This document shows positions 34,503 through 46,554 of a stretch of DNA of 64,000 bases, piece after piece. The stretch is from Manis javanica (taxonomy: Eukaryota; Chordata; Mammalia; Pholidota; Manidae), in NCBI RefSeq assembly GCF_040802235.1, contig NC_133166.1:2976001-3040000 (forward strand), in the 5' to 3' direction. Position numbers and translations under genes: made by a program. The first letter of the stretch is position 1. Each line of letters opens with the position of its first letter. Below the pieces are notes generated by a model, which was given only the letters and a program-made list of their open reading frames with translations, did not search any database and was not told where the DNA came from.

Positions 34503-35056
34503 TGTTAAGGGCAACGGATGAATTTAAGAAAGAAAGAATATGAGGGTCCGCAAAGGAATCAAACTGCAATTTTATAATGTAGTCGATAATATCCTGACTA
34601 CAATCTTAAAGAGCCTCACTAAAAGGCATTTAGAGGGGGGAATAGTGTCAACAGCAGTGTGCAGAGCTTCCAAACAGGAGAAAAGGAGTGCAGAAAACCT
34701 GGGGCCAGGGATATATTGTAGTAAGAGATGATCTATATTTGTAGAGTTAAGGTGTTATTTAAACTTAATAATCCCACTTCAGAAAAATATCCTTGCTTTG
34801 TGCTCAATGTTCTATTCAGACTATCCTATTGAAACTAAAAGTATTTCACACCAAAAATAAAAACGAGATGTAATGATAATGAAAGGAAGGAGGGAAGGAA
34901 GGGAAAACATGGCTGCATGTATTTCACTTTGAAGGACGTTTCCTTGCAATGCAAGTAAGGTCTTTGCAGGCACAGCTGAACATGACCATAGTAGGGATGC
35001 TTTTCTGACCAATGGATCTTGGCATGGGCATGAGAGGTGGCATCATCTGCAAGGAC

Positions 35057-35123
35057 TTTAGACTAAAAAAAATAGGTTAGATAATAAAACAAATATAAAT
35101 TAAATCCATGTTATGTTAAAGAG
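35057..35123 (+). repeat. Short direct repeat, copy b (partner 34437-34502)
   Basis: This is the second copy, beginning TTTAGACTAAAAAAAATAG. The sequence between and beyond the copies is not repeated, so it is not a simple tandem duplication. Confidence 0.9.
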
Positions 35124-35689
35124 AGGGTGGGGGATGGGAAAGCAGAGGTAAAGCTGGGCCAGGACCACCCCAAAAGCTGGGCTGGGTCTTACTGTGGGAA
35201 GACCACAATGTGCCAGCCACTTTCTGTCACTCTGGATTCTGTTCGTCTTTTGTCATTCTTGAGTTTAAAAGTGTAATCTTGATAAATGTTAAGGCCTAGT
35301 CCCCTGTGTTCTGTGAGGAAAGAAAATGGGTTTAATGTCAGTGGTCTGGGTGAAATAATAAGAGCGGGGGAGAAAGGCACCCTCAGAAACAGCATAGTAA
35401 TGACACCAGGAATTTGAGCAGTTTAATCTATACTCCCTGAACCACATGCTAGAATGAGATTTCTGCAAATGGATAGTTCTAGGAGCAGACTGCTTTGACC
35501 TGGACGCTACTGACTCCATGGAGAGTTGACCGGGATTATGTGAGCCATAATTTTGCTATGGATGAGGTGGTATTTGCTCAAGTTACTTAAATATAATTGC
35601 AAAGCTATTTACTATTGCAACTCTGGGACTTATCCAATTAGAGTAAGATGAATATGAAAGCTAATACTGTACATTTTGAAGATCACATA

Positions 35690-35850
35690 TATATGACTTT
35701 ACATAATAAATATATGGGTATATATGCAAAAATATGTATATATATAAAATAAATATACATGTGCATATATGTATATATGCTATACAAAAGTATATGTACA
35801 GCACACAAATATACATATGTATACACACATATACCCGACTATTCATATTT
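35690..35850 (+). repeat. TA/TATG-rich low-complexity stretch
   Basis: Impure TATA, TATG and CATA words fill this stretch and generate chance Tyr/Ile-rich frames on both strands. Confidence 0.85.
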
Positions 35851-35869
35851 CGCATACCTCAGTATGTAA

Positions 35870-36170
35870 CTGCACTTGGCAATAGGGACTCGGTGGAGAT
35901 CATTAACTTAAAATTAAGTTGTTAGAGGGGACTCTAATCCAATATGACTGGTGTCATAAGAAGAGGACATCAGGACATAGAAACAGGTATGACCATGGGA
36001 AGACAGAGCAGACTGCTATCTATAAGTGAAGGAGAGACACCTCAGGAGAAATTAGTCTTTCCTTCATTTTCATCTTACTTCAAGATTCTGTAACAGTGAG
36101 AAATAAGTTTCTGCTGTTTAAGCCAGCTGTGTGTGGCACTTTGCTATGGCAGCCCCAGCACACTGATACA
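35870..36170 (+). repeat. MLT1-like (MaLR) solo LTR remnant
   Basis: CTAATCCAATATGACTGGTG, GACATAGAAACAGGTATGAC, TTTCTGCTGTTTAAGCCAGC, TGTGGCACTTTGCTATGGCA and GCACACTGATACAG give the typical order of an MLT1-type LTR 3' part. The interior is shortened. Confidence 0.65.
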
Positions 36171-36991
36171 GTCAGTGTCAGCATACATGTGAATATATGT
36201 ACCTATGTGTGTATATATGTGTATTTGTGCATGTGCATATCTTTGGATGAATTAACTAAGAAGCAAATGGATGACAGAGTTCTTCTGCATATGTGAAAAC
36301 TGCATCGGTGGCAGTATGCCAATGATCTTCTTATTAAAATACCTAACAATAAGAGAGGATTAAAGATAGTGGTGTGAGAGGAGAGACAGAGGCTTCCTCC
36401 TAAAACTGGATACAATTAGAAAATTTAATTGGCGCAACTAATCCTGAGAGAGCAACAGGAAAGAGGATGGCATCAGACTGCACACACCTGGAGGAAAGAG
36501 AAGACCTCATGGAACAGGGTAATGTACCAGAGCTGTGACTCAATGGGACCTGAGCCCCTTCCCCACCCCAGCTCACCGGCGGGAGGAAGACAAACGGAGC
36601 AGGAAGGGAGTGGAAGGCTTGGGACTGCTGAATACTAGCTCCAGAGATCTGCTCTGGGAGCACAAACCTGCATTTCATGGTACTTTCATGAGACTCGCAT
36701 GACTACTGGGTTGGAAAGTTAATACAGGCAGAGTTCCTGGGGACACTGGGATTCCAGCTCCTTGTGGAAAGCAGGGATCCATATCCGGCTGGTCTGGGAC
36801 AAAAACTTATACCTGTGTGACCGGCCCACTGGCGCAGGCAGTGGAGACAGGCACAGCAGCCAGGAGGTGGGTAACAGCTATTTCCTACCCCCAGGCACCA
36901 GTACCACTCCCCTGCGACCCCTGACATTGCTTTAGGGGCTCAGCAGCTTCAGAATACAGCTTCTGGACACTAGAGTGCACCATATACAAAC

Positions 36992-37785
36992 ATGAAACAC
37001 CAAAGGAACCTTTTCCAGAGTAAAATTGCTAATACACCTCCCGAGAAAGATTTAAATGACATGGACCTCATGACTCTTCCTGAAAGGGAGTTCAAAATAA
37101 AAATCATCAACATCCTAATGGAGGTACGGAAAGACATCCAAGAACTCAGGAATGAATTCAGGTCAGAGATCCAATCATTGAAGAGCACAATGGAGGTTAT
37201 TAAAAGCAGGTTGGATACAGTGGAGGAGACAATAAATGAAATAGAAACCAGAGAAGAGGAATACAAAGAAGCTGAGGCACAGAGAGAAAAAAGGATCTCT
37301 AAAAATGAAAGAATATTGAGAGAACTGTGTGAACAATCCAAGCGGAACAATATACGCATTATAGGGATACCAGAAGAAGAAGAGAGAGAGAAAGGGATAG
37401 GAAGTGTCTTTGAGGAGGTAGTTGCTGAAAACTTCCACAATCTGGAGAAGGACATAGTCTGTCAGGCCATGGAGATCCACAGATCCCCCAACACAAGGGA
37501 CCCAAGGAAGACAATAGCAAGACACATAGTAATTAAAATGGAAAAGATCAAGGATAAGGACAGACTGTTAAAAGCAGCCAGAGGCAGAAATAAGATGACA
37601 TACAAAGGAAAGCCCATCAGACTAACATCAGACTTCTCAGCAGAAAACTTACAGGCCAGAGGGAGTGGCATGATGTATTAAATGCCATGAAGCAGAAGGG
37701 CCTGGAACCAAGATTACTTTATCCGGCAAGATTATCATTTAAATTTAAAGGACGATTAAACAATTTCCAGATAAGCAAAAGCTGA
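36992..37785 (+). pseudogene. L1 ORF1 (RNA-binding chaperone), frameshifted
   Basis: ORF1p coats L1 RNA and acts as a nucleic-acid chaperone. The start MKHQRNLFQS is followed by a long heptad-patterned coiled coil (about residues 38-116) and the RRM-like domain beginning at NNIRIIGIPEEEE (about 119). The C-terminal domain begins near RDPRKTIARHIVIKMEK. The frame stops after 229 residues (37681) because one base is missing near 37660; the neighbouring frame continues the family sequence as EWHDVLNAMKQKGLEPRLLY to a stop at 37783-37785. A second missing base in the final stretch is likely. Intact mammalian ORF1p is about 340 residues. Confidence 0.88.
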
Positions 37786-38150
37786 GAGAGTTTACATCCC
37801 ACAAACCATCTCTGCAGTCTATTTTTGAGGGACTGCTATAGATGGAAGTGTTCCTAGGGTTGGATAGCTGTCACCAGAGGTAGTAAAATCACAGTAGGGA
37901 GGGTTGACCAGCTGATTACGAGGCAAATGCAAAATTAAATTGTCATCCCCAAAGTCAAACAAGGGATAGACAAAAAGTACAGAATTTGATACATAATATA
38001 TAAAGAATGAAGGAGAAAGAAAAAGGAGGACAAATAGAAAAGAACCTTTAGATTGTGTTTGTAACAGCATACTAAGTGAGTTAAGTTAGACTCTTAGATA
38101 GTAAGGAAAGTAACCTGGAACCTTTGGTAACCACAAATCTAAAGCCTGAA

Positions 38151-41100
38151 ATGGCAATAAGTACATACCTATCCATAATGACCCTAAATGTAAATTGACT
38201 GAATGCACCAATCAAAAGACATAAAGTCACTGAATGGATAAAAAAACAAAACCCATCTATATGCTGCTTACAAAAGACTCCCCTCAAACCCAAAGACATG
38301 CACGGACTAAAAGTCCAGGGATGGGAAAAGATATTTCATGCAAACAATTGGGAGAAAAAAGCAGGTGATGCAGTACTAGTATCAGACAAAATAGACTTCA
38401 AAACAAAGAAAGTCACAAGAGATAAAGAAGGACATTACATAATGATATAGGGCTCAATACAACAAGATGAAATAACCATTCTAAATATATATGCACCCAA
38501 CACAGGAGCACCAGCATATGTGAACAAATACTAACAGAACTAAAGGGGGAAATAGACTGCAATGCATTCATTTTAGGAGACTTCAACACACCATTCACTC
38601 CAAAGGACAGATCCACAAGACAGAAAATAAGTAAGGACACAGAGGCACTGAACTACACACTAGAACAGATGGACCTCATAGACATCTATAGAACTCTAGA
38701 CCCAAAAGCAACAGGATATACATTCTTCTCAAGTGCACATGTAACATTCTTCAGAATAGACCACATACTAGCTCACAAAAAGAGCCTCAGTAAATTTAAA
38801 AAGATTGAAATCCTACCAACCAACTTTTCAGACAACAAAGGTATAAAACTAGAAATAAATTGTACCAAGAAAGCAAAAAGGCTCCCAAACACGTGGAGGC
38901 TTAACAACATGCTTCTAAATAGTCAATGGATCAACGACCACATTAAAATGGAGGTCCAGTAATATATGTGGAAACAAATGACAACAACAACACAAAGCCC
39001 CAACTTCTGTGGGACGCAGCGAAAGCAGTCTTAAGAGGAAAGTATATAGCAATCCAGGCATACTTAAAGCAGGAAGAACAAACCCAAATGAATAGTCTAA
39101 TGTCACAGTTATCAAAATTGGAAAAAGAAGAACAAATGAGTCCTACAGTCAGCAGAAGGAGGGACATAACAAAGATCAGGGAAGATATAAACAAAATTGA
39201 GAAGAATAAAACAATAGAAAAAATCAATGAAACCAAGAGCTGGTTCTTTGAGAAACTAAACAAAATAGATAAGCCTCTAGCCAGACTTATTAAGAGAAAA
39301 AGAGAATCAACACACATCAACAGAATCAGAAATGAGAAAGGAAACATCACGACGGACCCAACAAAAATACAAAGAATTATTAGAGACTACTATGAAAACC
39401 TATATGCTAAGAAGCTGGAATACCTAGAAGAAATGGACAACTTCTGAGAAAAATACAACCTTCCAAAACTGACCAATGAAGAAACACAAAACCTAAACAA
39501 ACCAATTACCAGCAAAGACATTGAAGCAGTAATCAAAAAACTACCCAAGGAAAAAAACCCCAGGCCAGATGGATTTACCTTGGAATTTCATCAGACATAC
39601 AGAGAAGATATAATACCCATTCTCCTTAAAATTTTCCAAAAAATAGAAGAGGAGAAAATACTCTCAAACTCATTCTATGATGCCAACATCACCCTAATAC
39701 CAAAACAAGGCAAAGACTCCACCAAAAAAGAAAATTACAGACCAATATCCCTGATGAACGTAGATGCAAAAATACTCAATAAAATATTAGCAAACCAAAT
39801 TAAAAAATATATCAAAAGGATCATACACCACGACCAAGTGGGATTCATCCCAGGGATGCAAGGATGGTACAACATTCGAAAATCCATCAACATCATCCAC
39901 CACATCAATAAAAAGAAAGACAAAAACCACAAGATCATCTCCATAGATGCTGAAAAAGCATTCGACAAAATTCAACATCCATTCATGATAAAAACTCTCA
40001 GCAAAATGGGTATAGAGTGCAAGTACCTCAACATAATAAAGGCCATATATGATAAACCCACAGCCAACATCATACTGAACAGCGAGAAGCTGAAAGCTTT
40101 TCCTCTGTGATCGGGAACAAGACAGGGATGCCCACTCTCCCCACTGTTATTTAACATAGTACTGGAGGTCCTAGCCATGGCAATTAGACAAAACAAAGAA
40201 ATACAAGGAATCCAGATTGTTAAAGAAGAAGTTAAACTGTCACTATTTGCAGATGATATGATACTGTACATAAAAAACCCTAAAGACTCCACTCCAAAAC
40301 TACTAGAACTGATATCGGAATACAGCAAAGTTGCAGGATACAAAATCAACACACAGAAATCTGTAGCTTTCCTATACACTAACAACGAATCAATAGAAAG
40401 AGAAATCAGGAAAACAATTCCATTCACCATTGCATCAAAAAGAATAAAATACCTAGGAATAAACCTAACCAAGGAAGTGAAAGACTTATACTCTGAAAAC
40501 TACAAGTCACTCTTAAGAGAAATTAAAGGGGACACTAATAAATGGAAACTCATCCCATGCTCATGGCTAGGAAGAATTAATATCGTCAAAATGGCCATCC
40601 TGCCGAAAGCAATATACAAATTTGATGCAATCCCTCTCAAATTACCAGCAACATTCTTCAATGAATTGGAACAAATAATTCAAAAATTCATATGGAAACA
40701 CCAAAGACCCCGAATAGCCAAAGCAATCCTGAAAAAGAAGAATAAAGTAGGGGGGATCTCACTCCCCAACTTCAAGCTCTACTACAAAGCCATAGTAATC
40801 AAGACAATTTGGTACTGGCACAAGAACAGAGCCACAGACCAGTGGAACAGATTAGAGACCCCAGAAATTAACCCAAACATATATGGTCAATTAATATTTG
40901 ATAAAGGAGCCATGGACATACAATGGCAAAATGACAGTCTCTTCAACAGATGGTGCTGGCAAAACTGGACAGCTACATGTAGGAGAATGAAACTGGACCA
41001 TTGTCTAACCCCATATACAAAGGTAAACTCAAAATGGATCAAAGACCTGAATGTAAGTCACGAAACCATTAAACTCTTGGAAAAAAACATAGGCAAAAAC

Positions 41101-41967
41101 CTCTTAGACATAAACATGAGTGATCTCTTCTTGAACATATCTCCCCGGGCAAGGAAAACAACAGCAAAAATGAGCAAGTGGGACTACATTAAGCTGAAAA
41201 GCTTCTGTACAGCGAAAGACACCATCAATAGAACAAAAAGGAACCCTACAGTATGGGAGAATATATTTGAAAATGACAGATCTGATAAAGGCTTGACGTC
41301 CAGAATATATAAAGAGCTCACACGCCTCAACAAACAAAAAACAAATAACCCAATTAAAAAATGGGCAGAGGAACTGAACAGACAGTTCTCCAAAAAAGAA
41401 ATACAGATGGCCAAGAGACACATGAAAAGATGCTCCACATCGCTAATTATCAGAGAAATGCAAATTAAAACTACAATGAGGTATCACCTCACACCAGTAA
41501 GGATAGCTGCCATCCAAAAGACAAACAACAACAAATGTTGGCGAGGCTGTGGAGAAAGGGGAACCCTCCTACACTGCTGGTGGGAATGTAAATTAGTTCA
41601 ACCATTGTGGAAAGCAGTATGGAGGTGCATCAAAATGCTCAAAACAGACCTACCATTTGACCCAGGAATTCCACTCCTAGGAATTTACCCTAAGAACGCA
41701 GCAATCAAGTTTGAGAAAGACAGATGCACTCCTATGTTTATCGCAGCACTATTTACAATAGCCAAGAATTGGAAGCAACCTAAATGTCCATCTGTAGATG
41801 AATGGATAAAGAAGATGTGGTACATATACACAATGGAATACTACTCAGCCATAAGAAGTGGAAAAATCCAACCATTTGCAGCAACATGGATGGAGCTGGA
41901 GAGTATTATGCTCAGTGAAATAAGCCAAGCGGAGAAAGAGAAATACCAAATGATTTCACTCATATGA
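38151..41967 (+). pseudogene. L1 ORF2 (endonuclease-RT), multiply disabled
   Basis: The frame starts near MAISTYLSIMTLNVN and covers the endonuclease (38151-38840), RT with motif [10 protein letters not shown] (from 39938) and FADD (40246-40257), and the C-terminal CX3CX7HX4C. In-frame stops are TGA 38196, TAG 38448, TGA 39445 and TGA 40108. Frameshifts occur near 38522 and 38960. In the endonuclease, the conserved QET reads QKT (Lys at 38274) and the conserved SDH reads SDN (Asn at 38834), while GDFN (38576-38587) is kept. The catalytic Glu and His are therefore both lost. The last 596 codons (40177-41967) remain open. Confidence 0.9.
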
Positions 41968-42835
41968 GGAGTATAGGAACAAAGGAAAAACTGAAGGAAC
42001 AAAACAGCAGCAGAATTACAGAACCCAAAAATGGACTAACAGGTACCAAAGGGAAAGGAACTGGGGAGGATGGGTGGGCAGGGAGGGATAAGGGGGGGGA
42101 AGAAGAAGGGGGGTATTAAGATTAGCATGCATGGGGGGGAGGGAGAAAGGGGAGGGTGGGCTGCACAACACAGAGAGGACAAGTAGTGACTCTACAACAT
42201 TTTGCTAAGCTGATGGACAGTAACCGTAATGTGGTTGTTAGGGGGGACCTGATATAGGGGAGAGCATAGTAAACATAGTATTCTTCAGGTAAGTGTAGAT
42301 TAAAAATTTAAAAAAAAAAAAAGAAAGAAAGAAAGAAAAGGGGGATTACTCCTTAACAGGATAAAACTATTGGTAAATCAAAGATCAACGCATGCTTTAA
42401 ATATCCTTAATGTTGATCACTTAAAGGGTGTCAGATGATCAGCTATGGAGGTACTCTTTTCTGATAATATTCCTTTCTCTTAATTAAAAAAAAAAAAAAA
42501 AGCAGTTACTGTGTGCTGACCTCCAATGAGTTCTGCACAGTGGTATAGAGGGCATGTCAAAGTGTGGGCAAAGGGTCTGTTTGTTTCTACGCAGAAGATC
42601 AAGGCCTAGCTTGGATACCCAGAAAATGAACTAAGATACGATATGAGGAGGAGCTTCCGGCATCAGCACTCTCTGGAGGACTCGTGCTGGGGGATGACCA
42701 TCAAAAAGCCTCCACAGGGATCCGGACGATGCTGCGGTTGTGGCTGCATCCAGCCCACCGTCTCCTGGACTTGCCATAAGAAGGAGGAGGGAGATGTCTA
42801 GGCTGGCATGTGCATACAGTGAGACAACGAATTTG

Positions 42836-43181
42836 ACTGGATCTGTACTGTTGGAACTCAACCAGGAGTTGGGAGGGGTGCAAGTTGTAGCACCCCAAAA
42901 TCTCATGACTATAGACTATCTATGGTTAAAAGAACATATGGGATGTGAACAGATCCCAGAAATGGGCTGCTTTAATTTGTCTGATGGTTCAAGTACAGTT
43001 GGAAAATATCCATCATATCATAGATAAATTTTCACAAATGCCTAGGGTGCCTAAATGGTTTTCTTGGCTTCACTGGAGATGGCTGGTAATTATAGATTTG
43101 CTTTGTTTATGTCACCATATTCCTATTATGTTAATATGTGTGTGCAAATTAGTTAGTAGTTTAAAACCTATACATACTTAA
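42836..43181 (+). pseudogene. Degraded env transmembrane-subunit remnant, copy 2
   Basis: It is identical in reading to 2950-3295, with the same frame break between the cysteine pair and the Trp-rich membrane-proximal part. It is not functional. Confidence 0.4.
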
Positions 43182-43818
43182 GGTACAATACAAGAAGATA
43201 TGTCAAAGAAATAATCAATCCTCCCAAGTTTCCTTCATATGCTACATCTATAGCTTTTCTTCTTCCTTCCTAATTACAAACTTTAAATAGAATTCGTGCC
43301 TCATATCGAATTTACCGAGTATCATAATTCCTCCAGGTGGTAAAGATACCTCGAGACAAGTGCTGGGCATAGAAGCCACAGGGCATAAATCTGCAAAGAA
43401 GTAAAAAGCTAACCTTTGCAAACAATAAGGCTTCTCTCTCACTTACCAACTTTACATTTCCCTGTATGGCCCCGGAAGATGACTGGTTAGCCAGAGACGG
43501 GTAAGATTCCTCAAGGGAGGAACAACCTAAGACAGGCACAGTCGCAGGGGGGCCATCAGGTGAGAATTTGGGGATCAACAGAGGTGAGGTTCAGAACCTC
43601 ACCCCCCCTGCTTTGAGAGAAATCTTCTGCATCCGTGGATGTCTTGCTGCCCTTGTCTAGCCTGGATTAATACTTAGTCCATAGGCGCACACCTGATCAT
43701 CTGATCATCTACATTTGCCTTCTTACAGCACTAAACTATGTTTTCTACCTTTATCTTGCATCTACCTACCACTTCAGCATTTTATTAAAAATAAAAATAA
43801 TAATAATAATAGGAGAAA

Positions 43819-44140
43819 TGTGGGATGAACATATAAATCAAGTACAAAAATCAAATGAATATTCATATTTGACCTGATGGTTTATAGGTCATATTGCATG
43901 ATCAAAACCGAAAGTTTCTGTGATGACTGCCCTTGTACTGTTCACCATGTAAGAATTTATTCACTCTGTAAGAATTCGTTCACCATGTAAGAACTTGTTC
44001 GTTATGCTTCAGAAGATTGGAGACTGACGAGAATTAGGCTTGAGATGGATTAATGATTGTACATTGAGCATTGACCCCCCTATACTGAATTTTATTGTTG
44101 TTAACAACCATTTGATCAATAAATATGAGAGATGCCCTCT

Positions 44141-44141
<1 letters not shown>
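43819..44141 (+). repeat. U3-R part of an LTR, copy 2
   Basis: Duplicate of 3933-4255, directly followed by the lengthened poly(A). Confidence 0.55.
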
Positions 44142-44179
<38 letters not shown>

Positions 44180-44183
<4 letters not shown>

Positions 44184-46224
44184 AGAGACTCCACTCCAAA
44201 ACTGCTAGAAATGATATCGGAATTCAGCAAAGTTGCAGGACACAAAATTAACACACAGAAATCTGTGGCTTTCCTATACACTAACAATGAGCCAATAGAA
44301 AGAGAGATCATGAGAACAATTCCATTCACAATAGCATCAAAAAGAATAAAATACCTAGGAATAAACCTAACCCACGAAGTGAAAGACCTAAACCCTGAAA
44401 ACTATAAGATACTCATAAGAGAAATTAAAGAGGACACTAAAAAATGGAAACTCATCCCATGCTCTTGGCTAAGAAGAATTAATATTGTCAAAATGGCCAT
44501 CCTGCCCAAAGCAACATACAGATTTGATGTAATCCCTATCAAATTACCAGCAGCATTGTTCAACAAACTGGAACAAATCATTCAAAAATTCATGTGTAAA
44601 CACCAAAGATCCCAAATAGCCAAAGCAATCCTGAGAAAGAAGAATAAAGTGGTGGGGATCTCACTCCCCAACTTCAAGCTCTACTTCAAAGCCATAGTAA
44701 TCAAGACAATTTGGTATTGGCAGAAGAACAGAGCCAGAGACCAGTGGAACAGATTAGAGACTCCAGACATTAACCCAAACATATATGGTCAATTAATATT
44801 TGATAAAGGAGCGATGGACATACAATGGAGAAATGACAGTCTCTTCAACAGATGGTGCTGGCAAAACTGGACAGCTACATGTAGGAGAATGAAACTGGAT
44901 TATTGTCTAACCCCATACACAAAAGTTAATTCAAAATGGATCAAAGACCTGAATGTAAGTCATGAAACCATAAAACTCTTAGAAAAAAACATAGGCAAAA
45001 ATCTCTTGGACATAAACATGAGTGATTTCTTCATGAATATATCTCCCCGGGCAAGGAAAACAAGAGCAAAAATGAACAAGTGGGACTACATCAAGCTGAA
45101 AAGCTTCTGTACAGAAAAGGACACCATCAATAGAACAAAAAGGTACCCTACAGTATGGGAGAATATTTTCATAAATGACAGATCCGATAAAGGCTTGACA
45201 TCCAAAATATATAAAGAGCTCATGCTCCTCAACAAGCAAAAAGCAAATAATCCAATTAAAAAATGGGCAGAGCAGCTGAACAGACAGTTCTCCAAAGAAG
45301 AAATTCAGATGGCCAACAGACACATGAAAAGATGCTCCACATCGCTAGTTATCAGAGAAATGCAGATTAAATCCACAATGAGATATCACCTCACACCAGT
45401 AAGGATGGCTACCATCCAAAAGACAAACAACAACAAATGTTGGCGAGGTTGTGGAGAAAGGGGAACCCTCCTACACTGCTGGTGGGAATGTAAATTAGTT
45501 CAACCATTGTGGAAAGCAATATGGAGGTTCCTCAAAATGCTCAAAATAGACTTACCATTTGACCCAGGAATTCCACTTCTAGGAATTTACCCTAAGGATG
45601 CAGCACTCCAGTTTGAAAAAGACATATGCTCCCCTATGTTTATCGCAGCACTATTTACAATAGCCAAGAAATGGAAGCAACCTAAGTGTCCATCAGTAGA
45701 TGAATGGATAAAGAAGATGTGGTACATATACACAATGGAATATTATTCAGCCATAAGAAGAAATCAAATCCTACCATTTGCAACAACATGGATGGAGCTA
45801 TAGGGTATTATGCTCAGTGAAATAAGCCAAGTGGAGAAAGACAAATACCAAATGATTTCACTCATCTGTGGAGTATAAGAACAAAAGAAAAACTGAAGGA
45901 ACAAAACAACAGCAGAATCACAGAACCCAAGAATGGACTAACAGTTACAAAAGGGAAGGAGACTGGGGAGAATGGGAGGATAGGGAAGAAGAAATGGAGT
46001 ATTATGATTAGCATGTGTAATGTGGGGGGTGGCAGAAAGGGGAGGGCTGTGCAACACAGAAGACAAGTAGTGATTGTACAACATCTGACTATGCTGATGG
46101 ACTATGACTGTAATGGGATTTGTAAGGGGGACTTGGGTTTGGGGAGAGCCTAGTAAACATGATGTTCTTCATGTAACTGAAGATAAATGATAACAAAAAA
46201 TAAAGTTTCAATGAAAAAAAAAAA
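44180..46224 (+). mobile_element. 5'-truncated LINE-1, copy 2 of 4279-6322
   Basis: The ORF2 C-terminal fragment is open to the same TAG (45801-45803). I saw one silent difference (AAATCC for AAATTC in the RRNQILPF segment). Confidence 0.93.
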
Positions 46225-46286
46225 GAACCCAAGTAAACTTTACATATAACAATCAATTCATATATCTTAAAAAAAAAGAATAAACT

Positions 46287-46554
46287 GGGCCTTTTAGCAG
46301 GTTTAAGTAAATCTTACAATGGCATGATCTAATTGGTACAATGTAGAGATGGGCTGCGCTCAGATGCTTTTCTTTATTTGGGGAGTATCTGGACATTCTA
46401 AGTTACTCCTGGAATTTGTAGCTTCAGCTGATTAACTCATTAACTCTGTGAGTCCTTTCTGGCTCTAGTTTTATCTGGTTAATTCTTTGACTCCCTTCTA
46501 GTGGGCTTTACTGACCTTATTCTCCTCCACCTGCTCTTACCTATTTTCTGCCTA
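46287..46554 (-). repeat. Antisense LTR fragment, copy 2 of 6385-6652
   Basis: Same as the first copy by reading. Confidence 0.55.

Larger units (their letters stand above)
36370..42339 (+). mobile_element. Near-full-length LINE-1, inactivated
   Basis: About 6 kb contain a 5' UTR (about 36370-36991), ORF1 (36992-37785), a spacer, ORF2 (38151-41967), a G-rich 3' UTR and an A-rich tail with GAAA repeats (to 42339). The 5' boundary is approximate because I found no clear target-site duplication. ORF1 has frameshifts, and ORF2 has at least four stops and two frameshifts, so the element cannot move itself. Its 3' half is duplicated at 1-2453, which places it across the boundary between the single-copy part of the window and repeat copy 2. 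Confidence 0.93.
42340..44179 (+). mobile_element. Retroposed ERV 3' transcript, copy 2
   Basis: This is the duplicate of 2454-4278. The env-like remnant is at 42836-43181, the LTR U3-R at 43819-44141 with AATAAA at 44118-44123, and the poly(A) spans 44142-44179. The poly(A) has 38 A residues here against 23 in copy 1, and the base after it is an extra C. One substitution (CTCGTG for CTTGTG, near 42684) was seen in the body. Confidence 0.65.

Noticed and set aside
35661-35925. Tyr/Ile-rich frames on both strands
   Set aside because: They are produced by TATA/TATG low-complexity DNA.
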